From Dechloromonas denitrificans (GTDB lineage: Bacteria; Pseudomonadota; Gammaproteobacteria; Burkholderiales; Rhodocyclaceae): 64,000 nt of DNA. Positions 40,621 through 49,463 of this stretch are shown here, piece after piece (within the stretch, counting starts at the first letter, position 1; every line of letters starts with the position of its first letter). Made by a program: the position numbers and the translations under genes. The notes beneath the pieces were generated by a model that worked only from the letters and a program-made list of their open reading frames with translations, was not told the DNA's origin and did not search any database. Where the stretch lies: assembly GCF_020510685.1 (NCBI RefSeq), contig NZ_CP075185.1, positions 3,916,001 to 3,980,000 on the forward strand, read 5' to 3'.

Positions 40621-40643
40621 TGTTGTTTCAACAAGAAACAACA
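40621..40643 (+). promoter_or_regulatory. Perfect 9-bp inverted repeat in the leuA leader
   Basis: TGTTGTTTC-AACAA-GAAACAACA forms a perfect stem-loop. A short GC hairpin with TTTTT after it (about 40657-40675) follows. The site lies 85-107 bp upstream of leuA. It may be an operator for the divergent Lrp protein or part of an attenuator. No run of Leu codons is present nearby. Confidence 0.45.
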
Positions 40644-40727
40644 CCACAATACGCAAGCACCTGCCGGGTGTTTTTCCGTAACATGATGTTCATCCAATCA
40701 ATGCAGCGCCGAGTCCAGGAGCCCACC

Positions 40728-42422
40728 ATGTTGCCCAACCCGAACAGCAAATACCGCGCCTTTCCCCCGGTCAATCTCGTCGACCGCCAATGGCCGAACC
40801 GCACCATCACCCAGCCGCCGGTCTGGATGAGCACCGATCTCCGCGACGGCAACCAGTCTTTGTTCGAGCCGATGAACGGCGAGAAGAAGATGCGGATGTT
40901 CAAGACGCTCTGCGCCATCGGCTTCAAGGAAATCGAAGTGGCTTTCCCGTCCGCCTCGCAGACCGAATTCGACTTCGTCCGCGAACTCATCGACGGCCGG
41001 CACATTCCCGACGATGTCAGCATCGAAGTCCTCACCCAGGCCCGTGAACACCTTATCCGCCGCACCTTCGAATCGCTCAAGGGCGCCCGGCAGGCGATCG
41101 TCCACGTCTATAACGCTACCTCCAAGCCGTTCCGCGACAACGTCTTCGCGATGAGCAAGGCGGAGGTCGTCGCCATGGCGGTGAGCGCCGTCCAGCTCAT
41201 CAAGCAGCTTGCCGCCGAGATGCCGGAAACCGCGATCACCCTCGAATACAGCCCGGAAACCTTCACCGCCACCGAACTCGATTTCGCCCTCGAAGTCTGC
41301 GACGCCGTGACCGCCGCCTGGGGCGCGACGCCGGACAACAAGGTCATCCTCAACCTTCCGACCACCGTGGAGATCGCCACGCCGAACATCTACGCCGACC
41401 AGATCGAGTGGATGCACCGCCATCTTGCCCGGCGCGACAGCGTGATCATCAGCCTCCACCCGCACAACGACCGCGGCACCGCCGTCGCCGCCGCCGAACT
41501 CGGCTTGATGGCCGGCGCCGACCGCGTCGAGGGCTGCCTTTTCGGCAGCGGCGAGCGGACCGGCAATGTGGACATCGTCACCGTCGCCCTCAACATGTAC
41601 ACCCAGGGCGTCCATCCCGGCCTCGATTTCTCGGACATCAATGCCGTCGCCCGCACCGTCGAGCACTGCAACCAGTTGCCCATCCACCCGCGCCATCCTT
41701 ACGTTGGCGATCTCGTATTCACGGCCTTCTCCGGCTCCCACCAGGATGCCATCAAGAAGGGCTTCTCCGCTCAAGAGGCGGAGCAGCCGTGGAACGTGCC
41801 CTATTTGCCGATCGATCCGGCCGACCTCGGGCGCAGCTACGATTCGGTGATCCGGGTCAATAGCCAGTCGGGCAAGGGGGGCATCGCCTACTTGATGGAA
41901 ACCGAGCACGGCGTGGTGATGCCGCGCCGCCTCCAGGTCGAGTTTTCCGGCGTCGTCCAGCAGCACACCGACGCCTTTGGCGGCGAAGTCAGCGCCGACG
42001 ATATCTGGAATCTCTTTGCCCAAACCTACCTCGATACCGTTTCGCCAGTCCGCTACCTCGGCCACCATCTCTTCGAGCACGGCGAGGCCCAGGGCATCCG
42101 CCTCAATATCGAGATCGACGGCACGCCGCACATCCTCAGCGGCGAAGGCAACGGCCCGATCAACGCCGCGGTGCATGCCTTGCAGAGCGCCGGCTTCGCC
42201 ATCCAGGTGCGCAGCTACGAGGAGCGCTCGATGACGCCGATCGGCGAAGACGGCAATGCCCGGGCCTGCGCCTTCATGGAAATTGCCGGCCGGGATGGCG
42301 GCGAACGCTACGGGATCGGCCTCGACAGCAACATCGTCACCGCCTCGATCAAGGCCTTGCTCAGCGGCATCAACCGGATCGGCGCCAGCCAGACGGCCGG
42401 CGAGCTCCACCAGGCGGCCTGA
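40728..42422 (+). CDS. leuA: 2-isopropylmalate synthase, long form
   Basis: This 564-residue enzyme is the LeuA2 type: [37 protein letters not shown] carries the metal/substrate site, [39 protein letters not shown] the second metal motif, and a C-terminal regulatory domain follows (about 440-560). It condenses 2-ketoisovalerate and acetyl-CoA in leucine synthesis. ATG 40728 has CAGGAG upstream; the frame is open farther 5' but those starts lie within the leader. No other leu gene is adjacent. Confidence 0.96.
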   Translation: MLPNPNSKYRAFPPVNLVDRQWPNRTITQPPVWMSTDLRDGNQSLFEPMNGEKKMRMFKTLCAIGFKEIEVAFPSASQTEFDFVRELIDGRHIPDDVSIEVLTQAREHLIRRTFESLKGARQAIVHVYNATSKPFRDNVFAMSKAEVVAMAVSAVQLIKQLAAEMPETAITLEYSPETFTATELDFALEVCDAVTAAWGATPDNKVILNLPTTVEIATPNIYADQIEWMHRHLARRDSVIISLHPHNDRGTAVAAAELGLMAGADRVEGCLFGSGERTGNVDIVTVALNMYTQGVHPGLDFSDINAVARTVEHCNQLPIHPRHPYVGDLVFTAFSGSHQDAIKKGFSAQEAEQPWNVPYLPIDPADLGRSYDSVIRVNSQSGKGGIAYLMETEHGVVMPRRLQVEFSGVVQQHTDAFGGEVSADDIWNLFAQTYLDTVSPVRYLGHHLFEHGEAQGIRLNIEIDGTPHILSGEGNGPINAAVHALQSAGFAIQVRSYEERSMTPIGEDGNARACAFMEIAGRDGGERYGIGLDSNIVTASIKALLSGINRIGASQTAGELHQAA

Positions 42423-42437
42423 TGCACGATGCCCCTC

Positions 42438-42465
42438 GCCCTCTCTACCCGCTGGCGGAGAGGGC
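42438..42465. terminator. Hairpin after leuA (REP-like)
   Basis: GCCCTCTC and GAGAGGGC form an 8-bp stem around TACCCGCTGGCG, which can pair further. It begins 16 bp after the leuA stop. Such CCCTCTC/GAGAGGG palindromes often recur in proteobacterial genomes; only one is seen here. The remaining gap to 42706 holds no gene I can support. Confidence 0.5.
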
Positions 42466-42706
42466 GGCGGCCAACGAATCCGACGATTGCCCTTGATTTA
42501 CCTTGCCGCCTCGGGTATGGGCGCGTAAGATAGTCGGGCTAAGCTGAAAGGCTTACAAATCATCGTTTTGCCCCGCGGAAATGCCTTTTCCCCGGCAGCG
42601 CCTTCGCTCCGCGAACTGCCCGCCCGCCGACCCCGCCATTTCCCGCCGCACAGCGTCGTTTTCAGTGGTCACCTGGACAACAGGCGGCGTCATTTTTAGG
42701 AAATAC

Positions 42707-43585
42707 ATGGTTCGCATTCAGTTCGCGATTGATCTCCATTACGAACTTCTTTACCCCGGCACCGATTTTGTCTTCAACATCCACGCCGCCCAGACTGCCA
42801 ACCAATTGGTGATCAGCGAACAACTGCAGATCAGCCAGCCCGTCCTGACGACGATCCAGACCAACCCGACGACCTACGCCCGCTACCTACGCCTGACCGC
42901 CGGCCCGGGACCGCTGCACGTCAATTACCAGTCCACCGTCGATATCGACCATCACGTCGGCCAACCGGACAGCATCGGCGAAACGCCGGTCGCCCAGTTG
43001 CCGCTGTCGGCGCTGACCTACATCTACCCCAGCCGCTACTGCCAGTCCGACCGCCTCAGCCTGCTGGCGCTCAAGGAATTCGGCCATCTGCCGAAAGGCT
43101 ACCGCCGGGTCGAAGCGATCCAGACCTGGGTCCGTCAGCAGATCACCTTCCGCTCCAACACCAGCAATTCGAACACCTCGGCACTCGACACCCTGACCGA
43201 CCGGGTCGGCGTCTGCCGCGACTTCGCCCATCTGATGATCGCCATCTGCCGCGCCCTGAACATCCCGGCGCGCTTTACCACCGGCATCGATTACGGTGCC
43301 GATCCGGCCCTCGGGCCGACCGATTTCCATGCCTACGTCGAAGTCTTTCTCGACCACCGCTGGTATTTGTTCGACCCGTCCGGCACGGCGATCCCGATGG
43401 GTTTCGTCCGCATGGGCACTGGCCGCGATGCGGCCGACGTCTCTTACGCAACGATTTTCGGCAGCGTCACTTCTCCGCCGCCGGTCATCACGGTCAGCGC
43501 CATCACCGAAGCCGGCCGCCCCTGGGAACTGCCGCGTCACCGAAGCGAAGCACTGTCGACCGACGCAGCAGTCAACGCCATTTAA
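42707..43585 (+). CDS. Transglutaminase-like cysteine peptidase family protein
   Basis: This 292-residue protein has an N-terminal beta-domain followed by a transglutaminase-like core with the triad Cys in GVCRDFAHLM, His in DFHAYVEVFLDHRWYLFDPSG and the Asp of that same segment. No signal peptide is seen, so it is cytoplasmic. Relatives include predicted peptidases and amide hydrolases; a substrate cannot be named. AGGAAATAC precedes ATG 42707; an upstream frame extension is open but lacks features. Confidence 0.85.
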   Translation: MVRIQFAIDLHYELLYPGTDFVFNIHAAQTANQLVISEQLQISQPVLTTIQTNPTTYARYLRLTAGPGPLHVNYQSTVDIDHHVGQPDSIGETPVAQLPLSALTYIYPSRYCQSDRLSLLALKEFGHLPKGYRRVEAIQTWVRQQITFRSNTSNSNTSALDTLTDRVGVCRDFAHLMIAICRALNIPARFTTGIDYGADPALGPTDFHAYVEVFLDHRWYLFDPSGTAIPMGFVRMGTGRDAADVSYATIFGSVTSPPPVITVSAITEAGRPWELPRHRSEALSTDAAVNAI

Positions 43586-43618
43586 CCCCCCAACTCATTT
43601 ATCACCGGAGAATTATCC

Positions 43619-43882
43619 TTGGCAAAAGAAGAACTACTTGAAATGCAAGGCGTCGTGAACGACGTCCTTCCCGATACCCGCTTTCGCGTCACGCTGGAAA
43701 ACGGTCACGAACTGATCGCCTACACCTCAGGCAAGATGAAGAAGAATCACATCCGCATCCTGGTCGGCGACAAAGTGACGCTTGAACTCTCGCCCTACGA
43801 TCTGAGCAAGGGCCGCATCACCTTCCGTCACATCGAAACCCGCACCGGCACCTCCGCACCGCCGCGTCGCCGCCGCTACTAA
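43619..43882 (+). CDS. infA: Translation initiation factor IF-1
   Basis: This 87-residue S1-fold protein ([47 protein letters not shown]) matches IF-1 with a basic C-terminal tail PPRRRRY. The start codon is TTG at 43619 with CGGAG upstream. Many betaproteobacteria carry two infA genes; this isolated, non-ribosomal-operon copy with a UUG start is probably the second. Its stop overlaps the convergent gene by 4 bp. Confidence 0.95.
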   Translation: MAKEELLEMQGVVNDVLPDTRFRVTLENGHELIAYTSGKMKKNHIRILVGDKVTLELSPYDLSKGRITFRHIETRTGTSAPPRRRRY

Positions 43883-44661
43883 GCCGACCGACGCGCTCCG
43901 CGTCCGGGGCGAAACTGATACGTGTCGTCGTAGTACGCAGGGTTTTCATTCTCCGGCACGACGCCGGGAATACCGAGCAAGGGCAGGGGTTGAAAGTCGC
44001 GCGGTCGCTGGTAGCGACCGCTGGCCAGATCAGCGGCCAGACGAGTGTCGACCGCAGTCAGCTGGTCGGCCAGCGACATCCCCAGCCACCCTTCACTCTC
44101 CTCGAAGAGTACGGCCTTGGCCGTCAGGCCGCGAAACGGCTTGAGCAGCTGTTCGTATGTGGCATGGCCGAAGATGATGAAGCGCATGGCGCTTTTCACT
44201 TCGGCACGGTGGTCGACGAACAGCTTTTTCCATTCGAAGCCACGCAACAGGTCGAGCAGTTCCGGCTTGCTTGAGACGACGACGATGCCGCATTCGTCGA
44301 AATGCGTCAGCGCATCGCGGATCGTGCCGCGCGCCGCGCCGCTCGGCGTCATCGCGCGAACATGGCTGGCGCTGACGGCCAGCTTGGTCCGGGTGAAGGT
44401 CAGCCAGACCAGGGCATTGAAGAAATCGTGCCAGTTGTCGCGCCGCGTCTCGACTTCGCCACGCTCCCAGATGCGGCACTCATAGACCCGGCCATCCGGC
44501 TGCGGCGGCACGAAACGCACCCGGCAACCGTTTGCCGTATGGATCGGAAAGCGCTCGGCCAGTTCGGCCAAGGCGCCGCTTTCCGGCGCCGATGGCAGGA
44601 GGTCGAGCCAGCGCCGCAGCGGCGCGAACAGCGGTGAATCGCAAGCGGGCGCCGCGCTCAC
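43879..44661 (-). CDS. DUF3025 family protein
   Basis: The protein has 260 residues. The segment [26 protein letters not shown] and [23 protein letters not shown] match my recollection of the DUF3025 family, which has no known function. The start is GTG at 44661, overlapping the lipoprotein stop by 4 bp, so it is translated with the upstream genes (pyrC, lipoprotein, this). Confidence 0.8.
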   Translation of the reverse strand: MSAAPACDSPLFAPLRRWLDLLPSAPESGALAELAERFPIHTANGCRVRFVPPQPDGRVYECRIWERGEVETRRDNWHDFFNALVWLTFTRTKLAVSASHVRAMTPSGAARGTIRDALTHFDECGIVVVSSKPELLDLLRGFEWKKLFVDHRAEVKSAMRFIIFGHATYEQLLKPFRGLTAKAVLFEESEGWLGMSLADQLTAVDTRLAADLASGRYQRPRDFQPLPLLGIPGVVPENENPAYYDDTYQFRPGRGARRSA

Positions 44662-45098
44662 TCTTCGGCGTCGCCAGCCCCGCCTGCCGCTTCCTTGGCG
44701 AAGACCAGTTCGCCATCCTTCAGCCGGAAGACCCCCATCAGTTGCCCCATGCCTTCCAGCGGCTCGCTGTCCATCTTGGCGAAACTCTCGCAGGTTTGCG
44801 TTTCGGTCGCGAACATCCGCTTGCCGACCTTGATGATGAAGGCGCCCGAAGGCACCTGATAAACCTCGACCCGGCTCTTCGCCGTGCCGGTGCCCAGACT
44901 GTGCCGGCGCATGCAGGCCGGCATCCTGGAGACCACCAGGAAGAGCTCAACCTTGTTGTCCCAGAAATACGGCTGCTCGCGGATCAGCGACAGCACATGC
45001 TCGCGGGTGTTGTCGATTTCGTAGGTCGCGGCGTCGTTGACGCAGGCGGTCAGCAGCGGCGCGGCAAACAGCGGCAGGATCAGATGGCGCAGACGCAT
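44658..45098 (-). CDS. Small lipoprotein of unknown function
   Basis: This 146-residue protein has a lipoprotein signal MRLRHLILPLFAAPLLTAC with lipobox LTAC. The mature part has two Cys about 65-95 residues on (MPACMR, TQTCES) that could form a disulfide, and no known domain. It starts 11 bp after pyrC and overlaps the DUF3025 gene; a three-gene unit is likely. Confidence 0.8.
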   Translation of the reverse strand: MRLRHLILPLFAAPLLTACVNDAATYEIDNTREHVLSLIREQPYFWDNKVELFLVVSRMPACMRRHSLGTGTAKSRVEVYQVPSGAFIIKVGKRMFATETQTCESFAKMDSEPLEGMGQLMGVFRLKDGELVFAKEAAGGAGDAEE

Positions 45099-45109
45099 GA
45101 TGCGATTCC

Positions 45110-46141
45110 TCAGAGCATTTTCCACGAGAGTGTTTCACCGGCCCGCAACGGCACGATGCGGTCGGTGCTGAGATACGGGTAATCGGCCGGCACCTCCCAG
45201 CTTTCCTTGACCAGCGTCACCGTGCCGCTGTTGCGCGGCAGGCCGTACCAGTCCGGGCCGTTGAAGCTGGCAAAGGCTTCCAGCTTGCCCAGCGCGCCGG
45301 CCTGCTCGAAGGCCTCGGCATACAACTCCAGCGCCGCATAGGCGGTGTAGCAACCGGCACAGCCGCAGGCCGCCTCCTTGGCGCCCTTGGCGTGCGGCGC
45401 CGAGTCGGTGCCGAGGAAGAACTTCGGGTTGCCGGACACCGCTGCGGCAACCAGTGCCGCGCGGTGAGTTTCGCGCTTCAGCACCGGCAGGCAGTACCAG
45501 TGCGGACGAACACCGCCCTGGAAGATGGCGTTGCGGTTGTAGAGCAGGTGATGCGCGGTGATCGTCGCGGCAACGGTAGCCGGCGCACCGGCCACGAATT
45601 CGGCCGCATCCTTGGTGGTGATGTGCTCCATCACCACCTTCAGTTTCGGGAAACGCTGGACCAGCGGCAGCAAGACGGTGTCGATGAAGACCTTTTCGCG
45701 GTCGAACAGGTCGATCGCCGGATCGGTCACTTCGCCATGCACCAGCAACGGCAGGCCGAGACGCTCCATTTCGGCCAGCGCGTCGTAAGCCTTGGCGATA
45801 TCGGTCAGGCCGGCATCGGAATTGGTCGTCGCCCCGGCCGGGTAAAGCTTCACCGCCTTGACGAAACCGCTCGCGGCCGCCCTGGCGATTTCGCTGGCCG
45901 GCGTGTTGTCGGTCAGGTACAGCGTCATCAGCGGCTCGAAGCTGCTGCCGGCCGGCAAGGCGGCGACGATGCGAGCCTGGTAGGCGGCAGCCTGGTCGAC
46001 GGTGGTGACCGGCGGTTTCAGGTTGGGCATCACGATGGCCCGGCCGAACTGGCGGACGGTGTGGGCGAGGACGGAAGCCAGCGCTTCGCCATCGCGCAGG
46101 TGGAGATGCCAGTCGTCGGGGCGGGTAATGGTCAGTTGCAT
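45110..46141 (-). CDS. pyrC: Dihydroorotase
   Basis: This 343-residue class II dihydroorotase has the metal site [11 protein letters not shown], the carbamylated-lysine region [27 protein letters not shown] and the catalytic Asp segment [16 protein letters not shown]. It closes carbamoyl-aspartate to dihydroorotate in pyrimidine synthesis. It is the first gene of the unit with the lipoprotein and DUF3025 genes. Confidence 0.97.
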   Translation of the reverse strand: MQLTITRPDDWHLHLRDGEALASVLAHTVRQFGRAIVMPNLKPPVTTVDQAAAYQARIVAALPAGSSFEPLMTLYLTDNTPASEIARAAASGFVKAVKLYPAGATTNSDAGLTDIAKAYDALAEMERLGLPLLVHGEVTDPAIDLFDREKVFIDTVLLPLVQRFPKLKVVMEHITTKDAAEFVAGAPATVAATITAHHLLYNRNAIFQGGVRPHWYCLPVLKRETHRAALVAAAVSGNPKFFLGTDSAPHAKGAKEAACGCAGCYTAYAALELYAEAFEQAGALGKLEAFASFNGPDWYGLPRNSGTVTLVKESWEVPADYPYLSTDRIVPLRAGETLSWKML

Positions 46142-46169
46142 GATCGGTCTCGGTACGGTTTGCCGGATT

Positions 46170-47006
46170 TTAACTTTTCAGGGCCAGGGCCCGCTCATAA
46201 AGCGCATTTTTCGCCGCGCCGGTGATCGCCGATGCCAGCTTGCTCGCCTGCTTGACCGGCAAGCCTTCCGCCAGCAGCAGCTTGAGCACCCGCTCGCCTT
46301 CGCCATCGTCGGCATCGGCCGGCGCGCCGGAGACCATCAGCACGAACTCGCCGCGCTGACGATTGCTGTCTTCCTTCAGCCAGTCGAGCGCCTCGCTCAA
46401 GGGGCCGGAATGGATCGACTCGAACATTTTGGTCAGTTCGCGGGCGATGACCAGCGTGCGTTCGCCAAGAACCGTGGCGAGATCGGCGACTGTTTCCAGC
46501 ACGCGGTGCGGGGCTTCGTAGAAAACCAGGGCGTACGGGTGTTCGCGCAAGGCCTCGATGGCCTGCCGACGTTGCCCGCCCTTGCTCGGCAGGAAACCGT
46601 AGAAGAGAAAATGTTCGTCGAGCAGGCCGGAACCGGACAGCGCGGTAGTCACCGCGCACGGGCCAGGCAGCGGAATGACCGGGCAACCGGCGGCGCGGAC
46701 GGCGGCGACGATGCGGGCGCCGGGATCGGAAATGCCCGGCGTGCCGGCATCGGAAATCAGCGCCACCGCTTCGCCGGCCAACAGGCGCTCGACGATGCGG
46801 GCGGCGGCTTCGTGTTCGTTGTGCTGGTGTGCCGGCAAGGTTCGCGCCTTGGCGCCGAGTTGTTTCAACAGCGGCCCGCTGTGCCGGGTGTCTTCGGCGG
46901 CGACCCAGGGCACGGTACGCAGGATTTCCTCGGCCCGGCGCGTCAGATCGGTCATGTTTCCGAGCGGGGTCGGGACGACATACAATGCAGCGGATTCTTC
47001 CGTCAT
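46170..47006 (-). CDS. rsmI: 16S rRNA 2'-O-methyltransferase RsmI
   Basis: This 278-residue tetrapyrrole-methylase-fold enzyme has [57 protein letters not shown] and [11 protein letters not shown]. It methylates C1402 of 16S rRNA. The start is taken as ATG 47006; an ATG at 47018 would overlap the divergent yraN start. The rsmI | yraN arrangement is widely conserved. Confidence 0.95.
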   Translation of the reverse strand: MTEESAALYVVPTPLGNMTDLTRRAEEILRTVPWVAAEDTRHSGPLLKQLGAKARTLPAHQHNEHEAAARIVERLLAGEAVALISDAGTPGISDPGARIVAAVRAAGCPVIPLPGPCAVTTALSGSGLLDEHFLFYGFLPSKGGQRRQAIEALREHPYALVFYEAPHRVLETVADLATVLGERTLVIARELTKMFESIHSGPLSEALDWLKEDSNRQRGEFVLMVSGAPADADDGEGERVLKLLLAEGLPVKQASKLASAITGAAKNALYERALALKS

Positions 47007-47016
47007 TTTTTCAGGC

Positions 47017-47379
47017 ATGCAGGTAAAGACCAACGATACCACCACGACGCGCGGTCGCGAAGCCGAGACGCGCGCGGCACGGCATCTCGAATGCGCTGGC
47101 CTGCGCGTGGTGGAGCGCAATTTCCGGGTGCGCGGCGGCGAGATCGACCTGATCTGCCGCGATGGCAAGACCCTGGTCTTTGTCGAAGTGCGCCAGCGCA
47201 GCCGCAGCGACTTCGGCGGTGCCGCCGCCAGCATCACCGCCAGCAAGCGCCGGCGCATCGTCCTGGCCGCCCGGCACTATCTGAGCGGCAAGGCAGATTG
47301 CGACTGCCGCTTCGATTGCGTGCTGATCGACGGCGAACGCCTCGAATGGATGCGGAATGCGTTTGCTGCTGACGATTAG
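47017..47379 (+). CDS. yraN: YraN/UPF0102 endonuclease-like protein
   Basis: This 120-residue protein has the restriction-endonuclease-like fold motif RVRGGEIDLICRDGKTLVFVEVRQRS (E, D, EVR). Its cellular role is not settled. The start ATG 47017 lies 10 bp from the rsmI start on the opposite strand. The 3' end overlaps the HIRAN gene by 23 bp. Confidence 0.93.
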   Translation: MQVKTNDTTTTRGREAETRAARHLECAGLRVVERNFRVRGGEIDLICRDGKTLVFVEVRQRSRSDFGGAAASITASKRRRIVLAARHYLSGKADCDCRFDCVLIDGERLEWMRNAFAADD

Positions 47380-47722
47380 CCTGCTTTTCTGGCTGGCGCC
47401 GGCCGCGGCGGAGAGCGTCCGGCTGCTCATCCAGAGCTCGCCGCTGGCCGGCAGCCAGTATTACGCGGTCGGCGAGCAGTGGTCGCAGATGCGGGTCGGC
47501 GACCGCCTCGATCTGGTGCGCGAACCGGACAACCGCCATGACCGCAACGCCATCCGCGTCGAATGGCGCGGCCACCAGTTGGGTTACGTGCCGCGCCGCG
47601 AAAACCGGATGCTTGCGGCGGCGATGGATCAGGGCGAACGGCTGGTGGCGCGCATTGCCAAACTGCGCGAGGATGCCAACCCGTGGCAGCGGGTCGAGTT
47701 CGAGGTCTTCATCGAGCTGTGA
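47357..47722 (+). CDS. Exported HIRAN-domain protein
   Basis: This 121-residue protein has a signal peptide MRLLLTISLLFWLAPAAA and a HIRAN fold: VGEQWSQMRVGDRLDLVREPDNRHDRNAIRVEWRGHQLGYVPRRENRMLAAAMDQG. The NxxDxNAI and LGYVPR motifs are typical. HIRAN normally binds DNA 3' ends inside helicases such as HLTF, so a periplasmic version is odd; stand-alone exported HIRAN proteins do occur in proteobacteria. It overlaps yraN and is followed 41 bp on by the SIS gene. Confidence 0.88.
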   Translation: MRLLLTISLLFWLAPAAAESVRLLIQSSPLAGSQYYAVGEQWSQMRVGDRLDLVREPDNRHDRNAIRVEWRGHQLGYVPRRENRMLAAAMDQGERLVARIAKLREDANPWQRVEFEVFIEL

Positions 47723-47763
47723 TGTAGAATGCTTCGATTACCAGCCCCAACTTACTGAAAAAT

Positions 47764-48351
47764 ATGGATCTGATTGCCCGCGTCGCCCAGCACTTCGAAG
47801 ACAGCGCCAACACCAAGCTGAATGCGATCGACCAGATGGCCGCCCCGATCGCCGCCGCCATCGAAACACTGACCAACAGCCTGATCAACGGCGGCAAGAT
47901 TCTCGCCTGCGGCAACGGCGGCTCGGCCGGCGACTCGCAACATTTCGCCGCCGAACTGGTCGGCCGATTCGAAGCGGAACGGCAGGAACTGGCGGCGATT
48001 GCGCTGACTACCGACAGCTCGATCCTGACCGCAGTCGGCAACGACTATTCGTTCAACCAGATTTTTTCCAAACAGGTACGCGCCCTCGGCCATGCCGGCG
48101 ACGTCCTGCTCGCCATCTCGACCTCGGGCAATTCCAACAACGTCATCGAGGCGATCAAATCGGCGCACGAAGCCGACATGCGGGTCGTTGCACTGACCGG
48201 CAAAGGCGGCGGCCAGATCGGCGAAATGCTGCGCGACGACGATATCCATCTCTGCGTGCCGGCCGACCGGACGGCGCGAATTCAGGAAACCCATTTGCTC
48301 GTCATCCATTGCCTGTGCGATGGCATCGACGCGCTTCTGCTGGGAGTCTAA
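47764..48351 (+). CDS. gmhA: SIS-domain protein, phosphoheptose isomerase/DiaA family
   Basis: This 195-residue SIS protein has [51 protein letters not shown] and [16 protein letters not shown]. Sequence fits GmhA (sedoheptulose-7-phosphate isomerase, LPS heptose) and its relative DiaA (DnaA binding). The position between yraN and a BON lipoprotein matches E. coli diaA, while many betaproteobacteria use the gene here as gmhA. Which role applies cannot be decided from sequence alone. Confidence 0.88.
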   Translation: MDLIARVAQHFEDSANTKLNAIDQMAAPIAAAIETLTNSLINGGKILACGNGGSAGDSQHFAAELVGRFEAERQELAAIALTTDSSILTAVGNDYSFNQIFSKQVRALGHAGDVLLAISTSGNSNNVIEAIKSAHEADMRVVALTGKGGGQIGEMLRDDDIHLCVPADRTARIQETHLLVIHCLCDGIDALLLGV

Positions 48352-49016
48352 TGATGCAAAAAACCAAACTCGCCGTCGCCGTACTGGCGCTGGCTACGCT
48401 GTTCCCGTTGCTGCAGGGCTGCGTCCCGGCGATCATCGCCGGCGGCGCAGTCGGCGTGATGTCGGCCCATGACCGGCGCTCGACCGGCGTCCAGGCCGAC
48501 GACGAAACCACTGAATGGAAGGCCGCCCAGCGCGTCCCGGAGAAGTTCAAGGCCTTCTCCCACCTCAATTTCACCTCCTACAACCATCGCGTGCTGATTA
48601 CCGGCGAAGTGCCGAGCGAAGAAGCCAAGAACATCATCGGCGAGCAGACCCGGCAAGTCGAAGGCGTCAAGGAAGTCTTCAACGAAGTAAACATCGCCGC
48701 GGCATCGGCGCTTGGCAACCGCAGCAACGACAGCTACATCACTTCCAAGCTGAAAGCCCGCCTGGTCGACTCCAACCAGCTGTCGGCCAATCACGTCAAG
48801 GTGGTCACCGAGAACGGCGTGGCTTACCTGATGGGCATCGTCAATGACCGCGAAGCCAAGGTCGCCATTGCCATCGCCCGGACCACGGACGGCGTGCGCC
48901 GGGTAGTTTCGATCATGGAAGTGGTCGCCGAAGCCGATACCCGCCGCATCGACAGCAGTTCCGTCGGCGGCGCCCGCAATGTGCCGGCACAGACGGCACC
49001 GGTCGAAACGCGCTAG
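48351..49016 (+). CDS. yraP: BON-domain outer-membrane lipoprotein (DolP/YraP)
   Basis: This 221-residue lipoprotein (signal with lipobox LLQGC near residue 25) has two BON domains (about 50-115 and 125-195) with HRVLITGEVPSEEAKNIIGEQTRQVEGVKEVFNEV and ENGVAYLMGIVNDREA. DolP supports outer-membrane integrity and BAM function. Its ATG overlaps the SIS gene stop by one base (TAATG); a second ATG follows directly. Confidence 0.92.
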   Translation: MMQKTKLAVAVLALATLFPLLQGCVPAIIAGGAVGVMSAHDRRSTGVQADDETTEWKAAQRVPEKFKAFSHLNFTSYNHRVLITGEVPSEEAKNIIGEQTRQVEGVKEVFNEVNIAAASALGNRSNDSYITSKLKARLVDSNQLSANHVKVVTENGVAYLMGIVNDREAKVAIAIARTTDGVRRVVSIMEVVAEADTRRIDSSSVGGARNVPAQTAPVETR

Positions 49017-49070
49017 AAAGAGCTGAATCGGCGAAGTTCGCGCTGAAGCAAACCATACAGGGGTTGCAGC

Positions 49071-49454
49071 ATGAATCTGGAAAAGGTCATTTTCGGTTTT
49101 TTCATCGTTCTCGCGGCCACCCTCAATTTCGGCTTCTTCATCGGCGACATCGCCAACCCGGTGGTGCACAGCGTTTATGAACTGGCCGCCGCGCTGATCG
49201 TCAGCCTGATCGCCACCGCCCTGAAGTTCGGCGACCGGACGCAGATCGGCGCCATCCACCTGGCGACCAGCCTGGTCGCCGACCTGCAATTGATCGTGGC
49301 GGCCATCACCTGGGGCGTCGCCGTACACATTACCGGCACCGGCATGACCATGCATGTCACCTCCAGCGTCGTCTCGCTGTCGGGTGGGGCGCTGGTCGCC
49401 AACATCGTTTCCGTCGTCATCCTCATCGTTGAAACCGTGATGCTTCGCCGCTAG
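49071..49454 (+). CDS. Small membrane protein next to a K+ channel (DUF6394-like)
   Basis: This 127-residue protein has about four membrane helices (VIFGFFIVLAATLNFGFFIG, YELAAALIVSLIATALKF, ATSLVADLQLIVAAITWGV, LVANIVSVVILIVETVML). The middle segment FGDRTQIGAIHLATSLVADLQL looks conserved. I associate it from memory with DUF6394; function unknown. It ends 9 bp before the K+ channel gene with a shared AGGAGG site, so the two are co-expressed and may form a complex. Confidence 0.78.
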   Translation: MNLEKVIFGFFIVLAATLNFGFFIGDIANPVVHSVYELAAALIVSLIATALKFGDRTQIGAIHLATSLVADLQLIVAAITWGVAVHITGTGMTMHVTSSVVSLSGGALVANIVSVVILIVETVMLRR

Positions 49455-49463
49455 GAGGCGCGC

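Noticed and set aside
40599..40727. N-terminal extension or Leu-rich leader peptide of leuA
   Set aside because: The open frame upstream of 40728 has few Leu codons and no family similarity; the ATG at 40728 has the good ribosome site and normal LeuA length.
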